DNA of 64,000 bases. Source: Ricinus communis. Taxonomy: Eukaryota; Streptophyta; Magnoliopsida; Malpighiales; Euphorbiaceae. Positions 27,940 to 39,140 of the stretch are shown here, one piece after another (the stretch's first letter is position 1; every line of letters starts with the position of its first letter). The position numbers and the translations under genes are program-made. Under the pieces are notes generated by a model, which was given only the letters and a program-made list of their open reading frames with translations, was not told the origin of the DNA and searched no databases. The DNA is taken from NCBI RefSeq assembly GCF_019578655.1, contig NC_063259.1, positions 1,414,001 through 1,478,000 of the forward strand, given 5' to 3'.

Positions 27940-29004
27940 CTCATACTCTAAAATTATCACATTTAAGGGGTTGTTTTCTCATACTCACAAATATAACAAA
28001 GTTACGGGGTCATTTTCTCCGATTGATAAATATCCACATTTTACGGGGTTGTTTTCTAATATTAAAAAATTTACCCCTTTTACGAGACTGTTTTCTCAGA
28101 CTCGCAATCACACTACTTTTACGGGGTTGTTTTCTCATATTCATAAATATACACGTTTTACGGGGTTATTTTCTTTTATTGATAAATATACCACTTTTAC
28201 TGGGTCGTTTTCTCATATTAAATTAGTAGCACTATTACGGAGTTGTTTTGTCAAATTCGTAAATTTACACGTTTTACGGGATTATTTTTTTATATCAATA
28301 AATATACCCCTTTTACGGGGTCATTTTTTCATATTATAAAATTAACCCATTTAAGGGGTTGTTTTCTCATACTCCCAAATATACCAAAATTACGTGGTTA
28401 TTTTCTCCGATTGATAAATATCCCTGTCTTACGGGGTTGTTTTCTCATATTAAATAATTTACCCCTTCTACGAGGCTATTTTCACAGACTTCCAATTACA
28501 CTACTTTTACGGGGTTGTTTTCTCAAATTCATAAATATACACGTTTTACGGGTTATTTTCTTATATTTATAAATATACCACTTTTACAGGGTCATTTTCT
28601 TATATTAAATTTTAGCACTATTATGGGGTTGTTTTGTCAAATTCATAAATTTACACGTTTTATGGGGTTATTTTTTTATATCGACAAATATACCCATTTT
28701 ACGGGGTTATTTTCTTATACTCTAAAATTATCCCATTTAAGGGGTTGTTTTCTCATACTTACAAATATAACAAAGTTACGGGGTCATTTTCTCCGATTGA
28801 TAAATATCCACATTTTACGGGGTTGTTTTCTAATATTAAAAAATTTACCCCTTCTACGAGACTGTTTTCTCAGACTCGCAATCACACTACTTTTACGGGG
28901 TTGTTTTCTCATATTCATAAATATACACGTTTTACGGGGTTATTTTCTTTTATTGATAAATATACCACTTTTACTGGGTCGTTTTCTCATATTAAATTAT
29001 TAGC
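27940..29004 (+). repeat. Two near-identical blocks two repeat units apart
   Basis: Blocks of about 290 bp at about 27940-28230 and 28714-29004 share rare variants (AACAAAGTTACGGGGTCATT and TATCCACATTTTACGG) at an offset of 774 bp, close to two 388-bp units. The sequence between them is not equally similar. This points to gene conversion or unequal exchange in register. Confidence 0.7.
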
Positions 29005-31106
29005 ACTATTATGGGGTTGTTTTGTCCAATTCATATATTTATAAGTTTACGGGGTTATATTCTTATATCGACAAATATACTCCTTTTACAGGGTTGTTTT
29101 CTCATACTCTAAAGTTAACCCATTTAAGGGATTGTTTTTCCATACTCGCGAATATACTAAAATTACGGGGTTATTTTCTCCAATTGATAAATATCCCCGG
29201 TATTACGGGGTTGTTTTCAAATATTTATTAATATACCCCTCTTACGGGGCTGTTTTCTCATATTAAAGAATTTACCCCTTCTACGAGGCTGTTTTCTCAA
29301 ACTCGCAATTACACTACTTTTACGGGGTCGTTTTCTCATATTCATAAATATACACGTTTTTACGGGGTTATTTTCTTATATTGATAAATATACCACTTTT
29401 ACGGGATCGTTTTCTGATATTAAATTGTTAGTACTATTATGGGGTTGTTTTGTCAAATTTATAAATTTACACGTTTTACGGGGTTATTTTTTTATATTGA
29501 TAAATATACCACTTTTACGGGTCATTTTCTCATACTCACTTTTACGGGGTCGTTTTCTGATATTAAATTATTAGCACTATTATGGGGTGATTTTGTGAGA
29601 TTCATAAATATAGATGTTTTATGGGTTTATTTTGTAACATTGATAAATATACCACTTTTACGGGGTCGTTCTTTCATATTGAGTTATTAGCATTATTATA
29701 GGATTGTTTTGTCAAATTCATAAATTTACACGTTTTACGGGATTATTTTCTTAAATCGACAAATTTGCCCCTTTATGAAATTATTTTCTCATATTAAAAT
29801 TAACCCATTTATGGAGTTGTTTTCACATACTCATAAATATACCAAAATTACGGGGTTATTTTCTCCGATTAATAAATATCCCTTTATTACGGGGTTGTTT
29901 TCTCATATTAAAAAATTTACCCCTTCTACGAGGCTATTTTCTCAGACTTGCAATTACACTACTTTTACGGGTTTGTTTTCTCATATTCATAAATATACAC
30001 GTTTTGCGTGGTTATTTTCTTATATTAAATTATTAGCATTATTATGGGGTTGTTTTGTAAAATTCATAAATGTACACGTTTTACCGAGTTATTATCTTAT
30101 ATCGACAAATATACCCCATTTACGGGGTTGTTTTCTCATATTATAAAATTAACAGATTTAAGGGGTTGTTTTCTCATACTCACTAATATACCAAAATTAC
30201 AAGATTATTTTCTTCGATTGATAAATATTCCCGTATTATGGGGTTGTTTTCACATATTAAAAATTTACCCCTTTTACGAGGTTGTCTTCTCAGAGTCGCA
30301 ATTATACTACTTTTATAGGGTTGTTTTCTCAGATTTATAAATATACATGTTTTATGACGTTATTTTCTTATATTGATAAATATACCACTTTTACGGGGTC
30401 ATTTTCTCATATTAAATTATTATTAGCACTATTATGGGGTTGTTTTGTCAAATTCATAAATTTACATATTTTACGTGGTTATTTTCGCATATCAACAAAT
30501 ATACCCCTTTTATGGGGTTGTTTTCTTATACTAAAAAATTAGCCCATTTAAGGGGTTGTTTCCCTATACTCACAAATATACCAAAATCACGGGGTTATTT
30601 TCTCCGATTGATAAATATCCTCGTGCTACGGGGTTGTTTTCTAATATTTGTAAATATACCCCTCTTACGGGGTTATTTTCTCATATTAAATAATTTACCC
30701 CTTTTAGGAGGTTGTCTTCTCAGACTCGCAATTACACTACTTTTATGGGGTTGTTTTCTCAGATTTATAAATATACACGTTTTACTACGTTATTTTCTTA
30801 TATTGATAAATATACCACTTTTACGGGGTCATTTTCTCATATTAAATTATTAGCACTATTATGGGGTTGTTTTTTCAAATTCATAAATATACACGTTGTA
30901 CGGGGTTATTTTCTTATATCGACAAATATATCCCTTTTACGGGGTTGTTTTCTTATATTATAAACTTAACCCATTTAAGGGGTTGTTTTCTCATACTCAC
31001 AAATATACCAAAACTACACAGTTATTTTCTCTGATTGATAAATATCCCGGTATTACGGGGTTGTTTTCTCAAATTAAAAAATTTACATCTACGAGGATGT
31101 TTTCTT

Positions 31107-31339
31107 CGGCCTTACGCCACATTGTTTACTTTTTCTCATTATTTTCATATTTGTTGTACATTTTGTATAGTTCTTTCTATAATCTTACTAGCCAATAGAA
31201 ATTTTTTTCTTTCCACATAAAAAGAAAAATCAACCAAGCTAAGTAATGTATAATAATTAGCATAAATGTACATACTTTCCATTAAGGCATAGCGATTGAC
31301 AATAAAATTAAGAAAAGTAAGTAGAGACAATTTCATGCC
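31107..31339. other. Array edge and unassigned AT-rich flank
   Basis: The array stops abruptly inside a monomer after GAGGATGTTTTCTT near 31106, with no graded decay. The following 230 bp are AT-rich with no recognisable gene, repeat or terminal motif. Confidence 0.6.
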
Positions 31340-32552
31340 AGTTGTGATTTCAACAGATAAAACCCATAAGTTTTAGTTACCTCCTTGATATATATTGACA
31401 TATGCTCCTTTGTGGAGGTGAGATCTTCTTTCAGTTTGTCAAATACCACCCTCTTTTGACGACCATGGTGCCTTTGAAGTCTTTCATCTTGTGTTCTTAT
31501 GGTTGGTTGGTGCCACTATTGGCTATGTTCTCCATGATACTTTGGGTGTTTCTTATGCAATCCCATAGATAATTGAGGAGTTGAATTACTACTGACATGA
31601 ACATTATTTCTCTATTTTTGCTTGTCATTTACTAAGAACTGCTTAGGAATCCATATTTTATGGAAAATTTCCCATTGTGTATCTCTAAAGATTTATCTTT
31701 TTTAACTAAGTATTTCTTAGGGATCCACAATTTGTGTAATTTTTTTCCATCTAAAGATCTCTTCTTTGCTTTCCTCTTTTTATCAAGGGTGGTAATTGGA
31801 AGTGTTCTATTATTGAGGCGGTCATGTCTTGATAGATTTCTTAGAGAATTGGTTGTTTTCTCCTTAATTTTCCCCTATTGATCTAGAGCGACTCTTGAGG
31901 AATGCCCCTCGAGTTTCTTAATAGTAAAAGCTTGATGTAGCAACATATACCTACCATTGAAGTGACATTGTAATGCCTTCATATGCTTGTTGTCTTCTTC
32001 CTTCTTATATAGTGGAAGATAACTTTCCTCTGCATGTATTTGAGACGGTTGAGGCATTTGATGGTCGATCCCCTCTGGAAAACTTATGGATGAATGCCCC
32101 TCGGGCTCTTCCATATCATTAATGCCTTAAAGGCTTTGACAAAACAACCTGGTCTTTTGGCCTAAGACTTTTTAGAGCCAAACTTGAAGTAACTTCCTTT
32201 TCAATATTAGTTGTTACTGAACTAAATTATTTCCATAGTTTTTCAATTATTTTCTTTTGGCTTTTTATAATCTTCTCCATATGTTTGCAGGCTAATTCTA
32301 CTTGAATCCTAAAATTATCAACTAAAGGAGTCTTAGTATCAGAAATATTCACAGAAGATAAAAATTCATTCTGCCCTTCCACAACAGGTCCTATTAGAAT
32401 GTATAGGGCCTCATGATAATGATTCTTTTTATGGGAAACAAGATCCTATTCTTCATATACATCATTATATAGATCATAATATGGAGTACTCCATTCATAA
32501 GGAATATTCAGATTATGCCCTACTATTATAGGCGCAAATTCTAAGTCTTTAT
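31340..32552 (-). pseudogene. Degenerate minus-strand ORF, probable retroelement remnant
   Basis: Several minus-strand open stretches can be followed between 32552 and 31340, with frame changes and stops. They include a lysine-rich, coiled-coil-like segment (about 32215-32330, VDNFRIQVELACKHMEK). An open stretch at 31875-32114 contains LQCHFNGRYMLLHQAF. A motif WIPK(K/Q)(Y/F)LV occurs twice near 31630-31760, and a basic stretch near 31400-31480 reads RVVFDKLKEDLTSTKEH. The last resembles linker segments in gag regions of some plant Ty3/gypsy elements, but I do not recognise the family. It ends exactly where the Copia-like LTR begins, so that LTR's element may have inserted into it. Non-functional. 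Confidence 0.35.
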
Positions 32553-34295
32553 TATTGGGAATTAACATTAAACATAAGGAAAAGCGCAATGGAAGCAACT
32601 TAAAATTTTTCTCAATTCCTACAAAGGATCTCATTGATTAAGATAGTCATAACACACAAAATAAGAAAAAGATGTAGAAGGCTTGAAAAGGGAGTATTTG
32701 GCCAATCCAAGGAGTGCTTCTTGCTTTGTTGATTCTTGATTCTTTAAAGATGATTAATGCACTTCAAAGCTACTCAAGTGACCAGCCTCTTTTGGTGATC
32801 CACACAAGCCTCTAAGCAAAGATCTCATTAAACCACTTTTAGGAGATTGAGAAGATGTTGGAGATTGAATGCCAGTTCCATGCAAGGGAGATGAATCAAT
32901 TAATCTTATTGATTGACTCACCTACGGTATGTATCTCAAAGAAAATACTTTTCTTTCTTAGGTGTGTCACCAACGTTCAACCGTTATCCTTGCCACTCCA
33001 TATGCATATCTTTCTCTACATATGGCCTTCAACCAAAGTCCTTATAGGTTTAGGAATTCTATAAAATCCTAATCTATGGATAATTGGGCTTTGTTATCCT
33101 AAATGCACTTTAATTAATATAAGAACTAATCCATGGATAATAACCCATCACAGGCCCATTATACAAGGGTAAAAGATCTTAATTAATTAACCTTTAATTA
33201 GGGTCAATATATATGAGTTTAAGCCCAATGCTTAACGCCTCATTTTAATCCTCACTTAAAGCCTATTTTTCTGTGAGCCAAAAGATCCTAACAAGTTGGC
33301 GATGAATATCGACTAGGAATTAAAATCCTTTAATTCAATGTTAGTTCTTAAATTTAACTCAATCCATATTCGTAGATCAAGATTGGCATCTAGCAATGCA
33401 TCATGACCACCTAGATGTATAGGAATGATTAAAGTGCTTTAATCAACCTTTACGATGGACAATCTTATAATGTAATTCAGTCCTTTCATTATAGTTTTAT
33501 GCTAATTGATTCATAGAGCATGGGTGTATGTGTCAACTATAATTGAACCAATTACATTTGTTCTTGATAATTGCATATAATATTTTGAATAAGATCTATA
33601 AAACACTTTTCATAATCTTCATTCATACAATCTTAGCCAAGGATTTCCATATTAAAGCATATAAAGAATCATCAGGATAAGGTCCCATGACATATTATCT
33701 TTGGTAATGAATTCTATATTGATAAGGTCCCATGACTCTTACTATACACAATGACTATCTCTTGAGCACTCTATGGATAGAACATAAGATAGTATCAAAA
33801 TATAATAATCCTCATATAAAATAATATACTATGATCTCAAGTCTAAGAATCACATCTTACATGATTGTCACAAGAGTATTATCCATAGACACTTTGGATA
33901 AAATTCCATATGGACTACTCAGTAGGATCGTGTTCAATGAACTTGTTCTTATAACAAGCACCCATATGCTTATCTCAGAATCCATATTCCTAAACCTTAT
34001 GAGACAGATTGCTTACTTCACAAGTAAGTGATAAGACATTATGGTAGTCTCGAGCGTTTGATCAATATCCAATGACTAATATATTATGTTTTGATCAAAC
34101 ATTGACTATAAACAAAGTTTAGGAACATATGTCATGAGAACATCATCATTATAACCTTGCCTTATAATTTCTCTTACATTTATGTTTACATTCCATGGTG
34201 TTCATCTCCAACGGTTTAGATTATTCCTTAATAATACATGATTACTTGTACTATTAGAGTCAAATAATGCCTTTAGTATAATTGTATGCCATCAA
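32553..34295 (-). repeat. Copia-like LTR, minus orientation
   Basis: Reverse complement of 39141-40944 at roughly 85% identity over most of its length. Shared landmarks include the AATTGATGGCATACAATTAT segment, a TTATTAAGGAATAAT segment, and the terminal CTTATGTTTAA...TTCCCAATA. The LTR's 3' end is at 32553. No PBS follows on the outward side, so it is a 3' or solo LTR. Its 5' end is lost or fused to the next LTR around 34295-34325. Confidence 0.75.
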
Positions 34296-34299
34296 TTGT

Positions 34300-36120
34300 C
34301 ATGTCAAAATCTTTACAATTTTTGATCCTTAGAGTTAATCGACTCTATGCACAACCAAATCGGCTCTATACAGGCTAATTGGCTATTTTCTCATATTTTT
34401 ATACCGTTCTACGTGCATTTTCGACCTAAAACGCTAAAAATTGGTAAAAATAGACTTCTAAAAGGTATTTATGATAATTATTGGGTTTTTAAATGTTTGT
34501 TGATGACAATTGTTGAAATTAAAAATAAAACCTTTTTTATTTGATATTAATTTATTAAAGGAGAGATAATTATAGATATTTATTTTAATAAGTTAATAAT
34601 TATTAACACCTCTCAGGGTTTCCTAACCCTACCCCTATAAATAGAAGACTATGGCCTAGGTCTAAGGTTAGCAATACACATCTAGCTATAGAGATTGAGC
34701 AACAGAGCTGAGTATAAAAAAATTTACATCGATACATACAAAGAGGAAACCCTAGACAACCAACAAAGAAAGAACTCAAGAATTAGGAAATCCATAAAAA
34801 GATTGACATAAACTTTTGAAAACCTAGAAAGGCAGAATTGGATTCCCATCCCCTTTTTTATTCAACATCTTCCTTATCTCCTTAGACTCACAGAACGACG
34901 ACTAACAGTAACAACCTGAGGGTTCCCCTACATCACTTTAACATCTCTCTTCTAATTACTTCAATCTCTTTTTCTTTTTGTGAAATTAGGAATATCTTTC
35001 TATGATTGTTCTATGTAATCCACATGATTAAATTAAGATTTTTTTCTTATTGAACATGCTGATTTTATTGGATTTTGAAATATGATATTAAGAACATCCA
35101 GGATTTTGAACCTGATTTGATTAGGTTTTAAATCTAATTAGACAATTAGATTATATTTCTTTTCCTTTTTTTAATTATACTATTCTTTTTCTCCTATGCA
35201 TGTAAAAACTCGATTTTAGGCGTAAAGATCGAGGAAAGACCAAAGGAAATCCCTCCAAGCCTTTAGAGCCAATCGACTCTATGCATTATCAGCCAGATTC
35301 TTAAGTTTTCTATGTATTTTGGCAGTTTTTTGAGTTGTAATTTAGTTTTTTAGCATTTTCTTTATATCTTTTTAGTTGTAGGTGGGTTGTAATAGTTAGA
35401 TTTATTTTTTGCCCTTTTATTTTTGCTTTTTTTTTTTATATGTGATGAATGTCTAAATACATGTTACATGATTGCCTAATTAAAAATTGGACAGATAGAC
35501 TTAGGCCTTAAAATTGGACCTGACATGAAAACTGTCGATTATTAGGTTAATTAAGATGGTATTTGGACTTTAATATAAAAACCATGTAGACGTAATGGGT
35601 TTTGCCATGCTTAGTTAATTAAAATTGGGCCATATTAGATTTAGGGTCACTGAATTGTGCCTCTCCATAAAAAATAGTTAATTAGGCTTAATAGGCTTGA
35701 TAATTTATAATTGGGCTAGACTAGGTGGGCCTTATACGTAATTAACTACTAAATTAGGTTAATAACTTTGGGTATTAGGCTAGGCTTTAATAAAAATGGC
35801 TAGACTTAGGTAGACCTCACATGTTGTAGAAATATTATGCTACATTTATAGGGAATAGCCTGTTAAACATTAAAGTTAAAGGCAAATATGCACAAATAAG
35901 GAAGTTGGCTTCCAGATTCATCTTTAGATTTGTGACGTAAGCTTCCTTATGAAATTAAGAAACATCACTTATTAGTAAAAGTGTCCCAGTTACCTAGGTG
36001 GCGACTCCCATCTCCGTGGTAGTCTTTGTGATTAGTTAGTGTGTTCTCAATTAGGTTGAAAAGTCTTGTAGTGCCATAGTTGCTAAAGACACTTGGCTGC
36101 TCGGCCAAAACTGCTACCCA
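34300..36120 (+). repeat. Tat-like LTR, plus orientation
   Basis: Reverse complement of the region 36644-38880. Shared landmarks are GGGTTTCCTAACCCTAC followed by a TATA box, a transcript-start-like zone, AATAAGGAAGTTGGCTTCC, a GTGGCGACTC motif, and GGTTGAAAAGYCTTGTAGTG. It ends CTGCTACCCA at 36120 with a canonical CA. The start is uncertain. The assignment to a Tat/Ogre-like Ty3/gypsy family rests on the gag scrap just downstream and an integrase scrap beside the inverted copy. Confidence 0.65.
34635..34643 (+). promoter_or_regulatory. TATA box of Tat-like LTR
   Basis: CTATAAATA in the plus-oriented LTR, directly after GGGTTTCCTAACCCTACCCC. The same arrangement is conserved in the inverted copy at 38508-38516, so it is likely the LTR promoter. 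Confidence 0.6.
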
Positions 36121-36443
36121 TAATAAATGTAGGCTAAAAGCATGGTGCCCAAGATAAAGGACCGACGAAGGACTAAAGCTTAAGCTAAAGGTGATATCTC
36201 CATAGAAGGCTTGCTACAAATAAGGCAAATGATGTACTAGTTGATGAGGACCCATAGAAACTCTATATGTGTAGCAACTAAAGAAGAACTAGAGGCTTTA
36301 ACCCACTTTTAGATAATGCAATGATAAAAATAGAGATCAATAGAAGAAGTCTCATGTGCAGGTAAAGAAGGGTCCCTAACATTAAGTAAAATAACAGTCT
36401 CCTTACCAATATAGGAAGCCCAATAAGAAAAAAGATGCATTGA
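36121..36443 (+). other. Leader between Tat-like LTR and gag scrap
   Basis: About 320 bp of untranslated sequence after the LTR. I cannot identify a convincing primer-binding site in it. No ORF is supported on either strand. Confidence 0.5.
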
Positions 36444-36643
36444 GGGTTAAATAAGCAAGACCAGCTAAATAAATCTAAGAAGGAAACTGCTACTGCTACT
36501 AATGAAGCTGTGAGTGGCTTGAGTGCAAGGTTAGACAAAATACAAGGGATCCTAGAAGTCAAGGGTTTGGACCTGACTTATGATTTCGACGATATAGTCC
36601 TGATAGGGGAAGATAAGTTGCCTTCAGAATTTAGAATGACCAA
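36444..36643 (+). pseudogene. gag fragment of a Tat-like Ty3/gypsy element
   Basis: An open frame of about 66 codons without start or stop. It reads through KSKKETATATNEAVSGLSAR, then LDKIQGILEVKGLDLTYDFD, and ends LPSEFRM. The final motif, after an acidic linker, resembles the conserved start of the retrotransposon gag domain in Tat and Athila-type plant elements, where it is followed by a target-of-substrate aromatic motif that is missing here. The frame is cut at 36643 by the end of the inverted LTR. It follows the plus-oriented LTR at the expected distance, so both belong to one truncated element. Confidence 0.5.
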
Positions 36644-37117
36644 TGTGGGCGGCGGTTTCAAGCGTGCACCCAAGTGTCTCTAGCAACTACAGTACTAAAA
36701 GGCTTTTCAACCTAAATGGGAACATGCTAACTAGTCATAGAGACTAGCATGAAGATGGAGTTACCACCCGAGTAATTCTTCAGGAGACTTTTACTATTTT
36801 GAGTGGCGTACTACATTCCATAAGGAATCTCTGCCACATTCAAAGATGGATTCGGAAGCCAACTTCCTTATTGTATATGTGAGCAGTGGTTTTGGGCGCG
36901 TACCCAAGTGTCTCTAGCGACTACGGCACTACAAGGCTTTTCAACCTAATCGGGAACACGCTAACTAGTCACAAAGACTAGCGCAGAGATAGAGTCACCA
37001 CCTGGCTAATTCTCCAAGACACTTTTACTAATTTGAGTGGCTTACTAGATTCTATAAGAAACCTTCGCCACATCTAGAAATGGATCCGGAAGCCAACTTC
37101 CTTATTTGTGTATCTTT
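36644..37117 (-). repeat. Tandem duplication of the LTR 3' segment
   Basis: Units 36644-36877 and 36878-37117 share CACCCAAGTGTCTCTAGC-like sequence, AAGGCTTTTCAACCTAA, CTAACTAGTCA and CGGAAGCCAACTTCCTTAT in the same order at an offset of 234 bp. The plus-oriented partner LTR has a single copy (about 35890-36120). Identity between units is roughly 85%. Confidence 0.8.
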
Positions 37118-38507
37118 GTCTTTAATTTTATTATTTAACGAGCTATTTCCTATAAATGCAATATAATATTTCTACACATCAAGTACTACGGTATGTGAGG
37201 TCCACCTAAGTCTAGCCCATTTTATTAAGCCTAACCCAAATTTAATTAAGCTAATTTATTATTTAGTTATGAAAAAATTCTTCCTAGTCTAGCCTAATTT
37301 ATAGTTTATGCTTTATTTCCAAACATTTAAGCCTATTTGGACTACTTTTTATGTAAAGGCCCAACTATGTGATCTTAGCCTAATCATGACCCAATTATCA
37401 TTAAAGCACGACAAAGCCCATTAGGTCTACATTAATTTTAGATTTTGCCCAATTATTACCTAACTAACCTAATGGACTACAATTTTCATGTTGGGTTAAA
37501 TTTTTAACGTAAAGTCTATAATCCAATTTTAATTAGGTAATCATAAAGCAATTAATTAGCATCATAAAATAGAAATAAAGTGCAGAAAATTAAATATAAT
37601 TATTACAACCTTCATACAACTAAAAAAAATCGAAAGAAGAACACCTAAATTCTAAGCACGGTACATAGAACCACTAAAAATACATCAAAACTTGAAAATC
37701 TTGCCCAACAATGCACACAACTGATTAGTCAAGGGTATAGAGCCAATCGGCTCTAGAGGCTTGAAATTTCTTTTTGCGAGTTTTTTAAGTTTTCCACTCC
37801 CATAAGTTGAGTTTTACATGCATAGAGGATAAAAAATGATTAAAATATGTAAAATGGCATTAGAAACATAAAGAATATAAAACTTAATAAAGGAAACCTA
37901 AAAATATATAAACCTTAGAAATCTAACTTGATAGTAACAAATATGGTATTTTAAGGGAGATTCCAATTTCATACAACCCTAGAAATCTAACTCAAACAAA
38001 CACAGAATAATTATGTTACCTTATCATTAACTTAATCGGATTCAAAACTCAATAGATTCATACTATCATATTCAAAACCTACATGTTCCTATTATCATAT
38101 TCAAAATTCAATAAAATCCACATGTTAAATGGAAAGAAATCCTAATCTAATAATGTGAATCATGTTTATTTATTCAAAAAATAAACCTAGTCATGTTTCT
38201 AGATTCATAAATAGACATGAAAAACCAGTTGAGAAAAGGATGTAGGGGAACCCACAAGTTGTCACCATAGGTTTCTATTCTACGGGTATCGGGAGACGAG
38301 GAAGCGGTTGAATCAAATACTAGCTGAGAATCTAGTTTTGTTTGAGATTTAAAAACTTATGTCGTTCTAAATGAGTTTCCTAAATTACGGTGCTTTCTTA
38401 GTAGCTTGCCAAAACTAACTCTCTATGTGTATGTCGATCAAATAAGAGTGCAGCTTAAAGAATGCTTTAAGGAATGTAGCGAACCTTAAACCTGAAGTGT
38501 CATATTC

Positions 38508-38516
38508 TATTTATAG
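38508..38516 (-). promoter_or_regulatory. TATA box of inverted Tat-like LTR
   Basis: CTATAAATA on the minus strand (plus strand TATTTATAG), matching the position and context of 34635-34643. The two promoters face each other across 3.9 kb. Confidence 0.55.
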
Positions 38517-38998
38517 TAGTAGGGTTAGGAAACCCTAGAGAAACATTAAATATTCAATTATTTAAATATAAAAACTATCGATTATCCTTTCTCTTTATCA
38601 GATTAATATCTAATAAAATAAAATTAAATCTTTTATATTCAAACAATTACCATAAAAATATTTAAAAATCTCAATAATTATCATAAATCACTTCTAGAGA
38701 CTTATTTTTATATTTTTGGGCGTTTAAATGTTGAAAATACATATAAAATAGCATCGAATCACAAAAATAACTAATGGGCACTGTGTAGAGCTGAACCACT
38801 GTACATAAAGCTGATTCGGCTCTATGCTAAGCCGATTGGCTCTATGCAGAGCTGATTGGTTTTAAGGGCTAAAAAGTTTATGAAATTGTGGCAATTTGGT
38901 CCTTAAACATGATATGGGTCCCTATATCTACAGATTTGGTTCCTTTATATAAATCTGGTCATCTGCCTTGCCCTTAAGGTGGTGAATGACTAGGCTTA

Positions 38999-39120
38999 GA
39001 CCCACTTCGAGAAGTAGTCAATTCCTACGACTATGAACATGTGACCATTCGAGGGAGGTTTTATTTCACCAATGATGTCGTTCCCCTAAGCAGTTCGGTT
39101 GGAGGCACGTGACTCAAGTC
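38999..39120 (-). pseudogene. Integrase fragment of a Tat-like element
   Basis: On the minus strand, 39082 to 38999 reads NDIIGEIKPPSNGHMFIVVG followed by IDYFSKWV and a TAA stop. This is the integrase catalytic-core region around the first catalytic Asp of Ty3/gypsy elements (the D of the DYFSKW block is one of its conserved positions). Just upstream, VPPTEL is readable in another frame, so a short deletion separates the two. It is followed in the same orientation by the Tat-like LTR. The 5' side is truncated by the Copia-like LTR at 39141. Confidence 0.7.
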
Positions 39121-39140
39121 ACTATAGAGCTAGCATTCAC

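Larger units (their letters stand above)
9244..31106 (+). repeat. 39-bp minisatellite array with 10-mer/11-mer higher-order repeats
   Basis: About 560 tandem 39-bp monomers fall into roughly ten recurring types in fixed order. In plus-strand 13-residue translation the order reads approximately: GLFSHIKKFTPST, RLFSQTRNYTTFT, GLFSQIHKYTRFT, GLFSYIDKYTTFT, GSFSHIKLLALLW, then a FVKFINLH type, a second YIDKYTPFT type, a HIIKLTHL type, a SHTHKYTKIT type and a SPIDKYPRIT type. Two types are 38 bp, giving 388 bp per unit. An optional eleventh monomer (SNIYKYTPLT type) gives 427 bp. Spacings of the ATTAGCACTATTAT monomer cluster at 382-391 bp (about two dozen) and 423-428 bp (about a dozen). Rarer spacings of 115, 310 and 350 bp are unit deletions. 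No genes. Confidence 0.95.
36644..38880 (-). repeat. Tat-like LTR, minus orientation
   Basis: Inverted copy of 34300-36120. On the minus strand its 3' end reads ...CGCCCACA at 36644, where it abuts the plus-strand gag scrap. It is about 400 bp longer than its partner, partly because its 3' terminal segment is tandemly duplicated (36644-37117). An integrase scrap in the same orientation lies 120 bp upstream (38999-39120), as expected for a 3' LTR. Confidence 0.65.

Noticed and set aside
294..30963. More than a hundred overlapping ORFs of 60-229 codons with repeated GLFSxIxKYT or LRGCFLI peptides
   Set aside because: They follow from 39-bp periodicity in a tandem array, overlap in two frames, lack consistent starts and are interrupted by every 38-bp monomer. 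No gene structure is supported.
1..31106. A CRISPR-like array (39-bp periodic direct repeats)
   Set aside because: The sequence is plant nuclear DNA, the repeats are contiguous with no unique spacers, and there are no cas genes.
9244..31106. Telomere-like or G-quadruplex-forming repeat
   Set aside because: Each monomer has only one GGGG run, 39 bp apart, and the unit is not a TTTAGGG variant.
36278..36562. 94-codon minus-strand ORF with a hydrophobic, Leu-rich product
   Set aside because: It overlaps the plus-strand gag scrap in antisense, and its hydrophobicity reflects base composition.
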